NCBI GenBank assembly: GCA_910588865.1
Contig: CAJUSJ010000129.1
Location: 1 to 6,457, forward strand
Direction of reading: 5' to 3'
Origin: an uncultured Lachnospiraceae bacterium
Lineage (GTDB): Bacteria > Bacillota > Clostridia > Lachnospirales > Lachnospiraceae
Length of the DNA stretch: 6,457 nt
The translations under genes were made by a program, and so were the position numbers. Positions 5,066 through 6,457 of the stretch are shown here, piece by piece. Under the pieces are notes generated by a model. It was not told the DNA's origin. It did not search any database and saw only the letters and a program-made list of their open reading frames with translations. Position 1 is the first letter of the stretch, and every line of letters begins with the position of its first letter.

Positions 5066-6358
5066 ATGAAACAGGATATGATCGTAATTCTTGATCTGGG
5101 AAGCACAGAGAACACGGCGGTTGCCCGTCAGATCCGGGATATGGGTGTGTACAGCGAGATCCACCCCCACGATATCACCCGGTCAGAGCTGGAGAGATTA
5201 GAAAATGTAAAAGGTATCATTTTAAATGGTGGGGAAAACCGGGTGGTAGACGGCTCGGCGGTAGATATTGATCCCCAGTTATATCAGTGCGGATATCCCA
5301 TGATGGCCATCGACCACCCTACAGCAAAGTGTGACAGGACTTTTAAGAGCGTTCCGGGAAAAGAGGATTTAAAAGGGTTTGTATTTGATGTGTGCCAGGC
5401 CCAGGCCAACTGGAACATGAAGAATTTTATTGAGGACCAGGTGGAGCTGATCCGAAAGCAGGTGGGGGACAGGAAGGTCCTTCTGGCTCTTTCCGGCGGT
5501 GTGGACTCATCTGTTGTCGCGGCCATGCTGATCCGAGCCATCGGAAAACAGCTGGTGTGTGTCCATGTGAACCATGGGCTTATGCGGAAAAATGAATCAG
5601 AGAGTGTTATTGAGGTATTTAAAAATCAGCTTCATGCCAATCTGATCTATGTGGACGCCACGGAGAGGTTCCTGGGAAAGCTGGCAGGAGTGGCGGATCC
5701 GGAGCGGAAGCGCAAGATCATCGGCGGCGAGTTTATCCGGGTGTTTGAGGAGGAAGCCAGAAAGCTGGAAGGAATTGATTTCCTGGGCCAGGGCACCATC
5801 TACCCGGACATCATTGAGAGCGGCACCAAGACCGCCAAGATGGTGAAATCCCATCACAATGTAGGCGGCCTGCCTGAGGATCTGAAGTTTGAGCTGGTGG
5901 AGCCCTTAAAGCAGCTGTTCAAGGACGAGGTCCGGTCCTGCGGTGTGGAACTGGGACTTCCCGCCTCCATGGTATACCGCCAGCCGTTTCCGGGACCGGG
6001 GCTGGGAGTGCGGTGCCTGGGAGCGATCACCCGGGACCGTCTGGAGGCTGTCAGGGAGTCTGACGCCATTCTCAGAGAGGAATTTGAGAAAGCTGGCCTG
6101 GACAAGAAGGTGTGGCAGTACTTTACAGTGGTGCCGGATTTCAAGTCCGTGGGTGTGAAGAATAATGCCAGGTGTTTTGACTATATGGTGATCATCCGGG
6201 CCATCAATACGATTGACGCCATGAGCGCTACCATTGAGAGGGTGGACTGGGATGTGCTGGAACGGATTACGGACCGGATTCTGAAAGAAGTGGAGCATGT
6301 GTGCAGGGTCTGCTATGACATGAGTCCGAAGCCGCCGGCTACTATAGAGTTCGAGTGA
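5066..6358 (+). CDS. guaA: GMP synthase (GuaA type) with a collapsed glutamine amidotransferase domain
   Basis: GMP synthase converts XMP to GMP with ATP in the cytoplasm, normally using ammonia from a built-in glutamine amidotransferase. This protein has 430 aa; usual bacterial GuaA has about 510-525. The N-terminal remnant (1 to about 100) starts like the family (VILDLGS, GVYSEIHPHDIT, GIILNGG), then reads GYPMMAIDHPTAKCD (77-90) where the nucleophile motif GICYGMQ is expected. It rejoins the family at FVFDVCQ (105-111). The Cys nucleophile and the HPE motif are not intact. From about 112 the ATP pyrophosphatase domain is well kept: P-loop SGGVDSS (143-149), KRKIIGGEF, GQGTIYPD, KSHHNVGGLPED and RQPFPGPGLG. 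The dimerisation and XMP-binding domain ends KPPATIEFE. Differences include VNHGLMR (N169) where E. coli has VDNGLLR, and VKNNAR where relatives have VMGDAR. It probably uses free ammonia or a separate amidotransferase subunit, as archaeal two-subunit enzymes do, or it is a divergent paralogue. The symbol reflects the family, not proven activity. Confidence 0.85.
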   Translation: MKQDMIVILDLGSTENTAVARQIRDMGVYSEIHPHDITRSELERLENVKGIILNGGENRVVDGSAVDIDPQLYQCGYPMMAIDHPTAKCDRTFKSVPGKEDLKGFVFDVCQAQANWNMKNFIEDQVELIRKQVGDRKVLLALSGGVDSSVVAAMLIRAIGKQLVCVHVNHGLMRKNESESVIEVFKNQLHANLIYVDATERFLGKLAGVADPERKRKIIGGEFIRVFEEEARKLEGIDFLGQGTIYPDIIESGTKTAKMVKSHHNVGGLPEDLKFELVEPLKQLFKDEVRSCGVELGLPASMVYRQPFPGPGLGVRCLGAITRDRLEAVRESDAILREEFEKAGLDKKVWQYFTVVPDFKSVGVKNNARCFDYMVIIRAINTIDAMSATIERVDWDVLERITDRILKEVEHVCRVCYDMSPKPPATIEFE

Positions 6359-6383
6359 TGAAAAATTTTACACAGATTATTTT

Positions 6384-6417
6384 ATATGGCATGTAGTTTA
6401 TGGATTGCCTGCCATAT
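6384..6417 (+). terminator. Weak candidate terminator after the guaA-like gene
   Basis: ATATGGCA (6384-6391) pairs exactly with TGCCATAT (6410-6417) across an 18-base loop, 25 bases past the guaA stop, and is followed by T-rich but interrupted sequence. The stem is AT-rich and the loop large, so termination may be weak. The remaining bases from 6359 to the window end are AT-rich and show no gene. Confidence 0.35.
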
Positions 6418-6457
6418 TTGATATTATTTCATTTAGGCTTATTTGCAAAATTTTTTG

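Noticed and set aside
5290..5370. Frameshift as the cause of the shortened GuaA
   Set aside because: The other two frames in this stretch do not encode the missing GICYGMQ region, and the frame is open throughout; a clean in-frame loss fits better.

Overview
The window looks like a piece of a Firmicutes chromosome, most probably a gut Lachnospiraceae (Clostridium cluster XIVa type). The reasons are the moderate GC content, strong AGGAG-type ribosome binding sites, sigma-A type promoters, a GMP synthase that reads closest to the Bacillus subtilis form, and a tandem-receiver hybrid histidine kinase of a kind common in that family. The assignment is an inference from sequence style; no database was searched.

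Layout. Positions 1-406 hold no convincing gene. They contain GC-rich hairpins, a short imperfect direct repeat, and a nested fold-back element (197-303) with a perfect 38-bp palindrome at its core (234-271). A small unknown protein of 133 aa is encoded on the minus strand (407-808). It starts at TTG, and its promoter lies back to back with the promoter of the next gene. On the plus strand come a membrane-bound hybrid histidine kinase (1021-3612, 863 aa) and, overlapping it by ATGA, a lipoprotein of the sugar-type ABC solute-binding family (3609-4931, 440 aa). No transporter permease or response regulator gene follows. After a 134-bp gap with its own promoter lies a guaA-type GMP synthase (5066-6358, 430 aa). 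The last 99 bases are AT-rich with a weak inverted repeat.

How the genes may work together. The kinase and the solute-binding lipoprotein look like one sensory unit. The lipoprotein would bind a small extracellular ligand and present it to the outer sensor domain of the kinase, as LuxP does for LuxQ or TorT for TorS. The phosphoryl group would pass from His356 to receiver domains on the same chain, but the onward HPt and output partner are not in the window. The GMP synthase has its own promoter and is probably functionally separate.

Most notable points. (1) The GMP synthase lacks about 90 residues of its glutamine amidotransferase domain, including the Cys nucleophile region, while the ATP pyrophosphatase P-loop is intact, so it probably cannot use glutamine by itself. 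(2) The kinase and the orphan binding protein are translationally coupled. (3) The nested palindromic element at the left may be a bidirectional terminator or a small non-autonomous repeat.
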